DNA of 64,000 bases, from NCBI RefSeq assembly GCF_051014685.1, contig NC_135055.1:8420001-8484000 (forward strand), in the 5' to 3' direction. Below are positions 51,251 to 63,466 of this stretch, piece by piece. Below the pieces are notes generated by a model. The model had not been told where the DNA came from. It did no database searches and saw only the letters and a program-made list of their open reading frames with translations. Each line of letters opens with the position of its first letter. Positions within the stretch are counted from its first letter, which is position 1. This DNA comes from Ptiloglossa arizonensis. Taxonomy: Eukaryota > Arthropoda > Insecta > Hymenoptera > Colletidae. Position numbers and translations under genes: made by a program.

Positions 51251-54200
51251 TAGTAAAACTGTTAATACAGTGTGCAATTTAATTGAAGCGTGTGTATTGT
51301 GTGTGTATTCGATTCCCATTTCTTTTCAAAAGTGTTGCCGTTTTTTTTATTTAAGACTAATCATTGATTTTTGGAGGATAAAAAAAAAGAAAATAGGAAA
51401 TATTTAAAATACACTACAAGTATACGAAGTTGTAACTGGCCTGTAGGGATCTCCCTTTAAAGGATATCAAATACGATTAAAATGTTAAATAGATATAAGA
51501 CTGTAGAAGAATAACTTCACACAATTTGGTACGCATCATTTTTACTTAAACGATAAGTTAATTTACACGACTCGTTACAATTAAATGTAGAAACATTAGT
51601 GAAATAAAAATGAAATTAATTTAAGACTTCTTTACGTATTTTTAACCCTTTGAGTACGAAGCTTTTCAAATTTAAACGCGTTTCTGTCTACGGAACCGAT
51701 TGATAACTTACTATATCGATTCTTCATTTACGTTAAATTAAATCAAATATATTCATTTTCATTAAATATATATATAATATATTTTAAGACATAGAGTTCT
51801 AAAAACGCTTTAATTTTTCCTTTTAAATTTACATCGATCATTTTTACCATACACACACGCGCGCACACCTACACCTAATATGTAATTTCTTCCGGACATA
51901 CATTCATAATTACATACGATGAGTCCGTATCACTTAACGGATTAAGATTAAAAAGTAGCAATTTATTGTAATTCTTCAATTTTTTTTCTAACATGGATTT
52001 ACAACATTTAACAGATCGAGTACTATGGTGACCATTGGTATCCATTGCCAGAATTTCCATTCAGACAGCGATGGTTATAGATTACCGACACAGAATTTAT
52101 CTATGATTTTTTTAAATGTTAACCAAGAATAGATCGAAATACTTTTAAATTTGTGAATAATTAACACAACTGTTGCATATTCGGTGAATTAAGCATTTTG
52201 AGTGATTAACGTAACTGTGGCGTCATCACGATTTCGAGAATTAAAAGTTCCCCAACATGACAGCGTTAAATATACATAAATATAACGTAGATACGTTCTT
52301 TGTGTCTTGGACTATCTTATGTCAATTTGTGACTTTGTGTTGGACTATCTTTTTCTAATTCCTAAATGGATAATCCTAACTATTCACGTTTTCGTATTTT
52401 ACGTTTAAGGTTTGACTCGACAATTCGGTTTTATAAATTCTCCAAAAGATAAATCATGACCAACTCAATTAAACTACTCCACCAATAAGCATTTTTTATC
52501 ATTGAGGACAGACAAATGTAGTATCAATAATTGTAAAAAATTAATCGAGTTTTTCTTTACATAACATATAATTAAAAGAAATTATACCTACGCTTTGTGT
52601 ATAACTTTTTTAATTAATTGGTGTTATTATATTTTTTTACTGAAACACTACGAAGTCGATGATTCTTCAACTTTTTTCAAATCAAATTAAAAACATCGTG
52701 CGTACAAATCTATACATATGTTAAATTTATCGAATTGTTTTACATATATACACTGTAAAACTTTCATGTTTGTTAACCTTGTAGTTCAACAATTAGATCG
52801 AATTCATTAAAAGTATTCACAAGTATCATATTCTGTCGAAAAAATTTAACCATTAGCGTCAGATATTCGCAAAACTGGCCTGTATAGTGTTAAGTATATT
52901 GTAAAATTATCGAATGTTTCGATGTTTATACAATACGTAATTTGAACAAATGTTGAAAATAATCACAACGTCTCTGGTGCGTTTAGTGTAAATGAAAAGT
53001 TATGAGAAACACCTTCCGCATTCGTGTCACATGTAATGGAAATTTATAATTGTGATTTCAACTATCAGATATGTTCTCAATTAAGCATTCAAAACCGGTT
53101 TCTAAGTAAAATGCATTAGCAAGCAGATGTTTTTATTTGCGTGACTGTTATGACGCATCTGCATAAAGTTCCATTTGCACGTTGCACTGTGCAAAAATGT
53201 TGACGGTAGCGATAAATTGGCCTGCAGCTTATCTCTCGTTATCTGCTATTTATCCTTGTTTAGAGCGCGGTATACGCTTTGTAGCATTGATAAATTATGT
53301 CAACTGGGTCACACATTTACTATGACGCCTTTTTTTGTATCCGATTTATCCAAAATTCCTAACGCGTGAGTTGTTTCAAATTTATCAAATTCTCTGCGAT
53401 CTTTAACGTGTTTGACAATTAAATTGACAGGTAAACCGGGTTTACAACTAACTATTCCCGTAATGCATTTTTTTGTGCAATTCAATTCTCGTTAGATTAC
53501 ATGTTTTCGTATTTGAAACAGTAGTTATTGTCATTAGGTTAATACGAGTTTTCCCAAGTAAAATAAACGTGTAACGATTACGTTTTCTTTATTATTTTTT
53601 TGACAGATTTATCGTTAGAAAATTTATTGTTATAACACGGTCTATAAAATTTAACCAAATTATTAATTCAATGCCGCTACAAATACAACTCCGTTAAAAA
53701 TTGCTTATGTTCTCAATTTTATGGTATACGTTTGTTATATTATTTTTTTAATTTTATAATTATATTTTAAGTTCAGATGCAAACGATTTGTAATTGTTCG
53801 GAACTCATTTGCGTAAAATTCAAATCAAATAAAATTAGCTTGTAGCATTGTTAATTATATATTTGCTAATATTTAAGATGTTATATTTTTCACTATGCTT
53901 ATTGTGAACATTATTGCATATAGAGCTTTCCATCTTGTACATATGTGTGAGACGAAGCATAAATAAAATGTTATTTACATTTGTAGGTGAATTTTGTATA
54001 TTCGTAAAAGAACACTGATAAACATATGTAATAGTGTGTTTTAAAATACATATGTATAAGATAGAAGGCTCTATGTGCAATAATGTTCATAATATGCATT
54101 GTGGTGGGTATAACATCTAAAATATGAGCAAATATATGATTAAGAATGTTGCAAGCTAGTTTTATTTGATTTGAATTGTATATGAAAACGTTTTAAAATT

Positions 54201-54704
54201 TATGTAACAAGTGCTCAAGATGATGCTTACCAGTAATGACTGTTTAAATTACGGTAAATGCTTACTGATATTGAAACTACAAGAAACGTGTTTATTAATA
54301 TTAATCAAAATTCAAATACATTTTTAGAAACTTAAGGAGAAGCAGAGAACCCTTCATTTACCGTTTATAAAAATAGATACAAATAAACAAATACATGAAA
54401 ATATAAAAAAATTAATAAAAATAAAGGAAAAAACTTTATTTCTTACGATCTTACGTACGAATGTACGTAAGATACTATTTACCTTCGCCATTGCAGTTGT
54501 AACAATGCTTTTAAGGAACTATACATAAGAGAAAATTTAAAAAATCAATTGTTAAATATGTCGATAAATAATGAGTAGTGGTAAAAAAGCTCAGATATGT
54601 GTTTACTTATTTTTCCTCTAGAATCGCCAGAAAAAGTTTGAAAAAAATTTACCACCCCACCCCAAATTTTTCGTGTGATGCAAAGAATAACGAAACAAGC
54701 CAAA
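51251..54704. other. Intergenic, no gene seen
   Basis: AT-rich with an (AC)n run at about 51850-51877. The short open frames lack conserved motifs. A somewhat GC-richer patch at 53155-53360 shows nothing recognisable. Confidence 0.55.
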
Positions 54705-56093
54705 ATGTCTAGTATGAGTGATACTCAGTTTTCAGTTCAGAAATTAAACAATGAAAATTATTTAGTATGAAGTTACAATTTGGAACTGTTATCGATCAAA
54801 AAGAAATTATGCAATGTGGTAATGGAAGACAAAGCTGATCCAGCGGCCATTGCGTGGACGCAAAAGACCAATGAAACACGTATTATAATTGAACTTCTAG
54901 TTAAAGATAATCAGTTGTTAGATAGTCAGTTCTAGGTAAAGATAATCGTGAAGCATAGGATTCGTTAAAGGGTTATCTCCAAGAGTCCACTTTAATAAGC
55001 AAAATTCTTTTGTTAAAGCGACTGTGCCGAACCAAGTAATGAAAAAAGATGACGATGTGCTGTTTACATCACCAAAATGTCAGAATATTTAAATGATGTA
55101 GATAGCTGCTCTCGGACAGAATTTACCGGATAAATGAATGGCAGTATATACTATTGGGAAGTCTCCTAAAAGTTTTATGAAATCCTGGCTCCCAGCTCTC
55201 GAAAGTAGACCAGAAAACGATTTTACTTTGAAACTTGTAAAAGGTAAATTAATTGACGAGTTTAAAAGACGCAAAGGGACAAAGGATTCAAGAGAGTATT
55301 TGCAGGGTGCCGAAACAGTAATAAAAATAGATTTTAGAAGTCTGGTCATTATAAAAGTGACTGTATAAAGTACAAATCATGGAAAAACAAAAGAGAGAAG
55401 ACTGATACAATGTCGGAAGGAAAATTTTTAAATGATATTTATTTTTCCGTAAAAACGGAAACTTAAAGGAACTTCACACTTGAATAATCGATTTTGATGC
55501 AACCAGCCACGTGTCACCGTTAAAAGAATTTTAATGCAAAAAATTGCATCCAATTACCGAATCTGCAAAGGTTTCACAGAAAGTTTTCGAATGAAAAATG
55601 ACTGACGTGCTTTATGTTTCATCTCGTGGGTTAAATCTATCCTCTATCAAAAAGCTAACAGAAATGCGACTCAATTTAACCTTCGTTAAGGAGAACTGCA
55701 AGATTTCAAACAATGGAAAATTAGTTAAGTCATTAGTAAAAGTCACGTTGTCTGGAAACCATTACAAGTTAAGTAGAATCGAAAAGGCGTATGTTGCGAG
55801 CGAGAACAACAGTACCACACACCCACAGAAAATTGCCAACATACCTAACATCGACGTTCTGATCATCGAGATCCAAATGCAATAAAAGAGTTAAGCGGCG
55901 AAGGATTAGTCACAGGTATTAAAGTTGTCAACTGTGGACAACAAATAACCTGTGTGTTGCATTATGGGAAAAATGTCGCACTTGCGAAAGCAACTCACGA
56001 AGCATCATGGTTGCATCGTCTATTTGAAGATTTTGGAGAAAAAAACCGCTACTAGAAGAACACAATCATTTATGAGGACAATTAAAGTTTTTT
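54705..56093 (+). pseudogene. Ty1/copia retrotransposon, internally deleted and decayed
   Basis: A gag-like start at 54705 (MSSMSDTQFSVQKLNNENY) is broken by a stop where family members have a Trp. Then come ADPAAIAWTQKTNETRI, a protease remnant with DFDATSH in place of DSGATSH (about 55490), YVSSRGLNLSSIKKLTEM, and the pre-integrase block HRDPNAIKELSGEGLVTGIK. It jumps directly to the RNase H end, VALAKATHEASWLHRLFEDF then IIYEDN (to about 56093). The integrase core and reverse transcriptase are missing. A TGTTGAGAATGCG motif at 56146 may be the start of a 3' LTR. Confidence 0.85.
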
Positions 56094-56525
56094 TTGTTAA
56101 CAAGTGTGGACTGTTTTAGTTGTTAAATTGAATAAAAATGATCATTGTTGAGAATGCGTGTTGGAACGAATGCAACATTGATGTTAAGGCGCGTCAGACA
56201 TCGTTAGGCAATGGCTGACATAGATTCAAGGACTGCCAATCCATTGGTGCTAAAGGATCGTCTGTTAGATGATCAAAGGTTTGGCTATCTTCCTTTAGGT
56301 TTTGAATTCCAAGCCGAGAATCAGGAAGGGCACACTATACTAACAAGGAGAAAACAAGACCTTCATCGATCTGGTTAAGGCCTTGCATACTTGTGCATTT
56401 ACTTAACCTGATTTATTATGTATAGCATTATAAGAGCAGATACTTAGTTTCCTAATTATTTATAGTTAAAATTTCATCACTGTGTATAATTACAGAACAA
56501 TTGCAGTGTTTTTCAAGCTGAACGA

Positions 56526-56590
56526 TAGCGTAAGAGTAAAGTGTCGTTCTTCTCTGCCAGCAGACTCGAGTTCGATTCCTAGTATTTTTT
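56526..56590 (+). repeat. tRNA-derived SINE-like sequence with T-run terminator
   Basis: TAGCGTAAGAG (56526-56536) fits the A box and GAGTTCGATTCC (56568-56579) the B box. A T6 run (56585-56590) could end Pol III transcription. The arms do not fold as a tRNA. It shares CTCGAGTTCGA.TCCTA with the copy at 23533-23586, so they may be one family. Confidence 0.5.
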
Positions 56591-56599
56591 AATATACTT

Positions 56600-59500
56600 T
56601 TTCGTTTTATTTATTTAAATTAATTAGATCTTGATTAGTAATAATTTTATTTTTTGCGTAAAATATGGTACCTATCGTTCTATATACAAAAGTAAGTAGC
56701 ATTGTGCATAAAGTGTGTTTTTATTTATATATTTATTTGATATCGTGTAATAAATAGTTTTTGTATTTATTTTTGTTTTGTTTTCAGCCATGACTGGATA
56801 ATTAATTCTGTGAACTATGTAAGTAAATGAATTTTTTTTATTCGTTTTTAATTTATTATTTAATTTTGTAAGTAGTAATGAGTTTTGAATTCTCTTTGTG
56901 TACACAGCGGTAAGTACCATATTTCGTGTAAAAAAATAAAATTATTTTAATTAAGATCCAATTAATTTGAATAAATAAAAAGAAAAAATACGCAATGATA
57001 AAATTTTAACTATAAATAATAAGAAAGCTATCGAGTATCTGCTGTTATAATGCTATACATAATAAATCAGGGTAAATAAATATACAAGTATGCAAAGCCT
57101 CATCTTAAGCAAGTTGTATTACTGTACATTTATTCATATATTTTTACTTTATATTCTTGTATTTACAATTTATTATATTATCGAATATGTGAAATCCCTG
57201 TGTATTATGATAAACTGAATATTATAATTTGAATTTACAACAACGACATATTTAAAGATCATCAAAATCAGTGAGACCTCCTTCTTTTAAATAATCATCC
57301 ATTATACTTATAACTAAAATGATTATAATTCATTAAAATTTGCATTATTCAATTAATACGATACGTGTCTTCTGTTTAAGAAAATTATTTATAATTTTCA
57401 AACTTACAATAGTCGATAATATAATTATACGTAATTAATAAATTGTTCAATTATTAATGACACACACGATGTCAGGATCTACAATGAATACTTACAGTGG
57501 CGACATCCATTGGAAGTCTACAGGTTCTATGCTATGGCTATTGAATTCAATATTGAGATGAAAAATTTAAGTTGCAAAAGACTGCACTATAAAAGTAGTA
57601 ACATTATATAGTAGCCGAATTAAAAAATCTCACTCATGTTTGTCATATTTTATGTAACACATCGTAACACACCTTGTTAGTTATTAACATTTCTGATGAT
57701 AATAATATTCACAGTCTTATAAATATTATACAAGATTGAAAATGTGGCGTCATTATTGATAAGAAATGTATTCCAGTTTATTCACAATTTATTCGATCAG
57801 ACAGTTAAATTTATATTTGTTTATTATTACATATTTAAACCTGTAACTCAAATTCTAATTTTTGTTCAACGAATAACGTATAAAACATTTTTATTCGGTA
57901 TTCGAAACTTTTGTCTAGATACAAATTTTGCTTATCTTTGTTGTTAATGGACGAATATTAATACAATAATCCATTTTTATTAATATATTTAGCTAGAAAT
58001 TCATTGTTTGTAAATAAGAATTTGTTAATTGAATATTAACTACGTTTGGTTCTATTTGATTTTTAATTTAGAGAAAACAATCAGCTCTCAACATTTTAAG
58101 TTATGAATTCTAGTATTGCTTGTTATTTGCAGATTATTCGATTAAGAGACTCAGATATTTAATATTTTATAAAATCGATATTGTATTCGGGATTTAACAG
58201 TAAAAGATTGTAATGACAATTAGTCAAATATAATGAAACGTATCAAATAATATTTATTAAAAATTTGAATTGGCAGCATTATAAAATAAAAGTAACAGGA
58301 AAAAAGTTTTAAAAACATTACAGCCTTTTTGTAACGTTACATGTTTTTTGTTTTAATTGGTAAGAAACCAGAATATCATGTATGTAAATAATAAAAAGTA
58401 TTCAAACGGCTCGGAGTATATCATATTCACCGGTCGCTTAATATTCAGGTTTGATTTTGCTATTTGTGCACGTGTCGCACGGTTTCATATTTGTTTTCTG
58501 ATAGGAAATGTTGACATAAAAAAATTCGAATGAAACGCGTGAAATAAAGATGTTTTGGGAAAAACATATTGCAACTAAATTTGTATTTGTGAACGAGATC
58601 GATGCTTTGAGTTACATTATTGATTATAGATCGGAATTCAAGAGAAAAAAGGAAACGAGCGAGAGCAAACAAAAACATTGAAATAAATTTATACAGTGAT
58701 TAATATTCAACCTAGCTTGGATAAACAAGATGAAACTGATCATTTCTATATCTCTAGCAACGCATTTTTCATCCGAAGCGATGAATAACAGAACAAAGAA
58801 TAATATTTCGAGGGTGCCTGAAAGGGCACACGTGTCATATATATGTATATATTTTTGAAGTTACCGCATTTAAAATCAGTAGTTTACTACCGTGAGAAAT
58901 AACTTACTGAAATTAATAGAGAAGATAAAGTTTACAATTAAATAGCAAAAAATATGAATTTTTATTCAAATATTTAAAAATTATCGTGGTTTATAAAAAG
59001 AATGAAGAGATAGAATGTTTAATTTACTTCGTTGAAAACAATTATATACCAGACAGCATAATATTTTTAATCATTTCTATATTAATAAATCATCATGGAA
59101 AATAAATGTCCTAGTTTTGTGTATTATATGTAAATGCATCTTACATTGTTGAGAAGTCATATCGACGTGTGTATAAACACAAATAAGCGAGATATACTAA
59201 GAGATAAGCTATGATAAGATTTGTTGGGCTAATTCTCGGTCAAATACATGTTAATGGATTTGCAAAATCTCCTTTGCCAACGACAGAAGCTAATTTATAA
59301 AAAAATTCACAGTTGCGAAGAATAACACAACTTACTTCATTTAAAATTACTTCTCACTTTTCTAATTTCAGCCATGATTAGTTATTTCTCTTCTGGTTCA
59401 CAATTGGTAACATTATCGCAACAATTCTCATTGGAAAGTAACTTTTAACCGGAATACGTACATATGTATGTACATGATTCAGACAATGAAAGAAAGGTTA

Positions 59501-61040
59501 ACGAAGATCATAAAAAGAATGTTGGTTATGTGTCTGATCTCTTGAAAACGTTCATACGATTTCAATTCGTTTGTGAAATTGATGATTCTAACGCTTACTG
59601 TTAAACGTAAAATGAGCTCTCATTACGTATACATATTAAACGACACAGAAGAGATAAAAATCATACGTAAAAGAAGTCGGAATGGTGAAAAAGAGACTTA
59701 CGAAACGAATTGTTTACGTCGTCGAGGAAACCGTATCAGCACTGATTTCTAATCACACTTTCTTACATGGATCAGCTTGATTATCAACAGTAATAACGAT
59801 TCTTCGTTGCAGATGGATAGCCGTCCGTATGAACCGTGATTCTTTCTTCGATGATTTCGATTCGTTCTTTCCGCACTCGCACCTTTGCGAATACCGTGAA
59901 ACGTAGACAAAAGACCGGTAACTTCGTGTGGAGATTCGACAGTCTATTGTCTTTCCTTTGTTTCCGGCCTCCCAGGCTTTCTCATATTATTTTTATCTCC
60001 TTTCTGTGTTATCCTTCGCTCTTTTGCTCTTCTTTTGTTTCTTTTCCTTCCATTGCCCCACCTGCCCTTTCTCCACTTGATAGAGATCTCTCGTCGTTCG
60101 TGATTGACTTTATTCACGTTTGGATTGGACGCCGCGTTCGCTGATAACAATGCACGTAGATACCGTGACATTTGCACGTACGTGCAACGTGTCTGATATC
60201 CAAGCGATATGCAATGCGGTGATAAAGTTGCACAGTCACTTGTGTATTGCGCGCGATACACTTCTTGCTTTCTAAACCTTGCTGTACGATGTTCGTTTGG
60301 TTCGTGTTTTGGCTGCGACAGGCACGAAACGATTTTACGTTGAATCTACACACATAACAAGTTCATGAATTTTATTCACGTTTAAATATATTATAAAGGG
60401 AAATGTTTTGAAGAACCTGTTCGTTTAAAAAAAAAAATTGGTGATCGGCTTTAGTTTCCGAAATATTTGCAAAAAACTTTCGATACCATACATTGAATTT
60501 TAGCTACACACATGTGTCTACACGTTCATGATAATGTGTGCATCGACACGGGATCACCGCTTGTTTACTGTTTCTATAAACATATCACGGTGTTCGACAT
60601 AACATAAGACGTATAACGGGTGTACTTAAAAACTCCGACTCGCGTGACCAGTCGTTATTATATCAATTGCGTGCACGTGCAAAAAATGCACTTGCCAAAG
60701 ATCAAAATCGTATGAGATTGGTGTTAGTTGAGGGTATACCTTACTCCGGTCGATCACGCAAATTGAATTTTTTAAGTTTAACCATTTTATGTACATACAC
60801 CTTGACTGCCAGCCACTGCCATCTACATATTTATACATTTGCGTGCTAAATTATAGGCTCGGTAAATTTTATACGAAAAATTGTCAATCTTCAAACAGTT
60901 ATAATTTCGTTAAAAGTTATCGCAGAATTGTGATTTTTTTTCAAATGAAGTTCGAAGTCTACTTCATGGTAATATTTTTTCATTCTGAATATCATGTATC
61001 TTCATTGCTGTAATATTCGTAATGTGGGAGTTTTCAGTTT
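56600..61040. other. Intergenic, no confirmed gene
   Basis: AT-rich, with a GC-richer patch at about 59800-60360 that may be a promoter or untranslated exon of a gene outside the window. A possible tiny terminal exon on the minus strand at 57252-57313 is listed separately. A 102-codon frame at 59836-60144 has no recognisable motif. Confidence 0.45.
57252..57313 (-). CDS. Possible terminal coding exon of an unseen minus-strand gene
   Basis: After an AATCATTTTAG acceptor the frame reads ISIMDDYLKEGGLTDFDDL and stops. The acidic, aromatic C-terminal tail looks like a conserved protein end, but I do not recognise it. I found no phase-compatible upstream exon up to 64000; the donor-like site near 57495 has stops in the needed frame. 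Low confidence. Confidence 0.2.
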
Positions 61041-61049
61041 GTAGTTACG

Positions 61050-61163
61050 GTTGTTTAAAAGCAAGTATTGCGTGCATGTTGCCTTACGACAATGCGTCAA
61101 TATACCAAAACGATGTTGAGAGGTCATAAGGCAACACGAAGGCAATACTTGCTTTCAAACAAC
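61050..61163. ncRNA. Strong hairpin, pre-miRNA-like or small palindromic element
   Basis: 61050-61090 and 61123-61163 are reverse complements over 41 bases with about six mismatches. They share GTTGTTT.AAAGCAAGTATT and GTTGCCTTA.GAC. The loop is 32 bases. The stem length and small bulges fit a microRNA precursor, a hairpin-siRNA source or a short MITE. The sequence does not match a microRNA I know. Confidence 0.4.
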
Positions 61164-62439
61164 AGTAAACACAAATTTGAGACATTCAGACAAAACGTAT
61201 TTAAAACATACATTCAACTTACACTAAATACAAACAAATTATAAGGTACAAGTTCGACTGTGCAATCTTTTCGTGTACCTTGCGTTATTCTAATGCCAGA
61301 GGCACATTCTTTATTTAAAATGCTGCAACGTTGCGAAAGCAAATCGTAACAAATTGATTCTTCTCTCTAAATGCACCAGAAAACTTTTTGCAACTGCATA
61401 CAGGGCGTTGAACTGTGCAATTTTTTGGTATCACGAACATAACCTCACATTTCAGATACTACAGTAATGAAGATGTATGTATGTACATAAATCTCACAAT
61501 TTTCTATACGAATGTAGATACATATGTATATATGTACATACTCAGAGACTGATCGATGTCAAATTTTGGGAAGAGGGAGTGTAGGAGGAACTTAGGTCCC
61601 AAAAGTTTCGGGTATTGAATAATTTTCGAAATTATAATAAATAAATTTCCGTACAATATATTAACTTTTGTTTCTACAGATATTCTTAAACTAACCATGT
61701 CCTCCGTAGAAGTCATTGTCGTTTATGCCGAGTATCGAATAGTTGATGACGCAGGACGATATTGAACCTTAATTTCTATGGGGTATTATAGTCGATATAG
61801 TCTAATAAGATATTTAATAAACACTAAACGCTACTAACAAGATCGGTTGATCTATTAATGATGCGATATAATAATAACGATGCCGGCTATGTTGTTCTAC
61901 CCTTGGTGTTCGATACAAACCAAACCTCTGTTCAGTCTTTCTTATATGGTGGGATTTGGGGCCTATGTGACTTAAGTTACGAGATTTGGGTTGTCGTGGA
62001 GGATAAGTCGGATGTTCTAATCCTTCGCAGGTGGTCCCGACGTCCCAACGTCGAAAACTCAACAACCACCATGGATAGTCTTTCGTTGTATTATACATTC
62101 GCTCACTCCCACGCTTTCTCTTTCGCGCAAGCATGAATCCTCGCTCGCACTCCATAGTATAATACTTAAGATCCACGCAATGCGTCATTGTAATTTTCAA
62201 TCTTAACAGAAGCATTCAGTGGTCATTAAATAACATTATTTCATTATACTGACTACAATTCAAAAGTGGGATACGAAACTGTTACTCAAGGATGGTTGCT
62301 GGAGCTGGGGCTCGTTCGAATCTGTCGCAGTGAGGGAAATAAAAAAATCATTAGCCGATAGACTTGTTGTATGATCCAAAATTGAAAATTACGAACCAGA
62401 TATTAGAGATAGACCAGGTACAGCCAGCTACCAAGTAGT
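61164..62439. other. Intergenic, including a GC-richer patch at 61860-62140
   Basis: No gene recognised. 61695-61735 shares a CGTAGAA.TCATTGTCGT block with the LINE remnant at 63179-63210, so it may be another diverged copy. The long open frames on both strands at 61814-62215 lack family motifs. Confidence 0.4.
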
Positions 62440-63075
62440 AATCCGAGAAATATAAATTAAAGTCGAACGTGTTACTTCGAAAAAAAGAAAAGGGTGATAA
62501 ATGGGTTGTTTCGAAAATATCGAGTTTGAATATAGTTCGATACTGTCACGACGAGCAAGAACATTTCGGATATTAACCCGTTGAACTAGAGAAGACCCTC
62601 GGTCATCACACAATTCAGTGTACTTCTTCCAATTCGGGAAAATGTTGCGACTTGAAATTGAAGTTGGAAATTAGGTATTACACTCTTCTAAGATGTAAAC
62701 ATATATGTCAAGTATTGAAATAAAAATATTCCATTGCATATTAATTTTACGATTTAAAAGATTTCATCGAGGCGCCAGTTTCGGGTAGCAAAAACGCTTC
62801 GAGTGCAAAGGGTTAAGTATCTTCCTGGAGAGTATTGGTTTGAAAAAGGTCTATGGAAATTTATTTGAAAAAATGTTCGATCATGCCTCAATTGCTTATA
62901 TTATGAGTCTTGGAGTGGACGAAAGCCGGGATTATTACATCCTATAGAGAAAGTTGCTGTACCGTTTCATACGGTACACTTAGATCACGTTGGATCGTAC
63001 ATTCATAACCACCGTAAGAATACTCAGATTCTTGTCATTGTTGTTAGATTTGCAAATTTTTGTACACTCGATGGT
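62440..63075 (+). pseudogene. Ty3/gypsy-type pol fragment (integrase zinc finger and core start)
   Basis: The plus strand carries GDKWVVSKISSLNIVRYCHD then EQEHFGY (about 62490-62570) and, after a gap, YWFEKGLW, RSCLNCLYYESWSGRKPGLL and HPIEKVAVPFHTVHLDHVG (about 62830-63000). This is the integrase H-H-C-C zinc finger followed by the HTVHLDH..G start of the catalytic core. Stops and an internal insertion break the frame. No LTRs were identified. Confidence 0.8.
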
Positions 63076-63084
63076 GTTGCGGGT

Positions 63085-63466
63085 TCACTCGCGGCTATAG
63101 GATCATGTCCTACGAGGCGGTGACCGCTCTGTCGGGAATTCCTTCGCTGGATCTGTTTGTGGGCTCGCATGCGGTCTACTTCGTAGAAATCATTGTCGTA
63201 TATATACGAGAACTGAACAAGGGTGGTGGGTCGTTGTGACGCCGGTGATGGTAAAACGGGGGCATCGAATGAATGCTCCCCTTCTAACGAACACAGACGA
63301 GCGCGGACTCCGCCCAGTACGAGTCACAGTGGGGTCATGGGGTCACTAGGAGGTCACTAGGAGGTCACGCTGACGCGCTGATACGGCGAATCACACACAA
63401 CCCCCAACCTCGGCTACAGATGACGGTGGCGTCTTTTAAATTTCTCCATGATAAAAAAAAAAAAAA
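63085..63466 (+). pseudogene. R1-like non-LTR retrotransposon, 5'-truncated 3' end with poly(A)
   Basis: TRGYRIMSYEAVTALSGIPS then LDLFVGSHAVYFVE (about 63085-63190) matches the block between the reverse transcriptase and the end of R1-type LINE proteins (RGYRTVS..A...LAG.PPLDLL). A stop follows at about 63238. A GC-rich tract then runs to a 14-A tail at 63453-63466. It abuts the gypsy fragment. Confidence 0.7.
63332..63367 (+). repeat. 11-bp tandem GGTCA-type motif in LINE 3' region
   Basis: GGGTCA (63332-63337), GGGTCA (63340-63345), AGGTCA (63351-63356) and AGGTCA (63362-63367). The last three are spaced by the same CTAGG, so they form a short 11-bp tandem repeat that also looks like nuclear-receptor half-sites in DR5 arrangement. 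Confidence 0.75.

Noticed and set aside
59836..60353. Protein-coding gene in the GC-richer patch
   Set aside because: Low-complexity Ser/Phe-rich or basic translations on both strands and no conserved motif; more likely untranslated or promoter sequence.
61814..62215. 133-codon minus-strand and 92-codon plus-strand frames
   Set aside because: Overlapping antisense frames with no recognisable domain or splice support.
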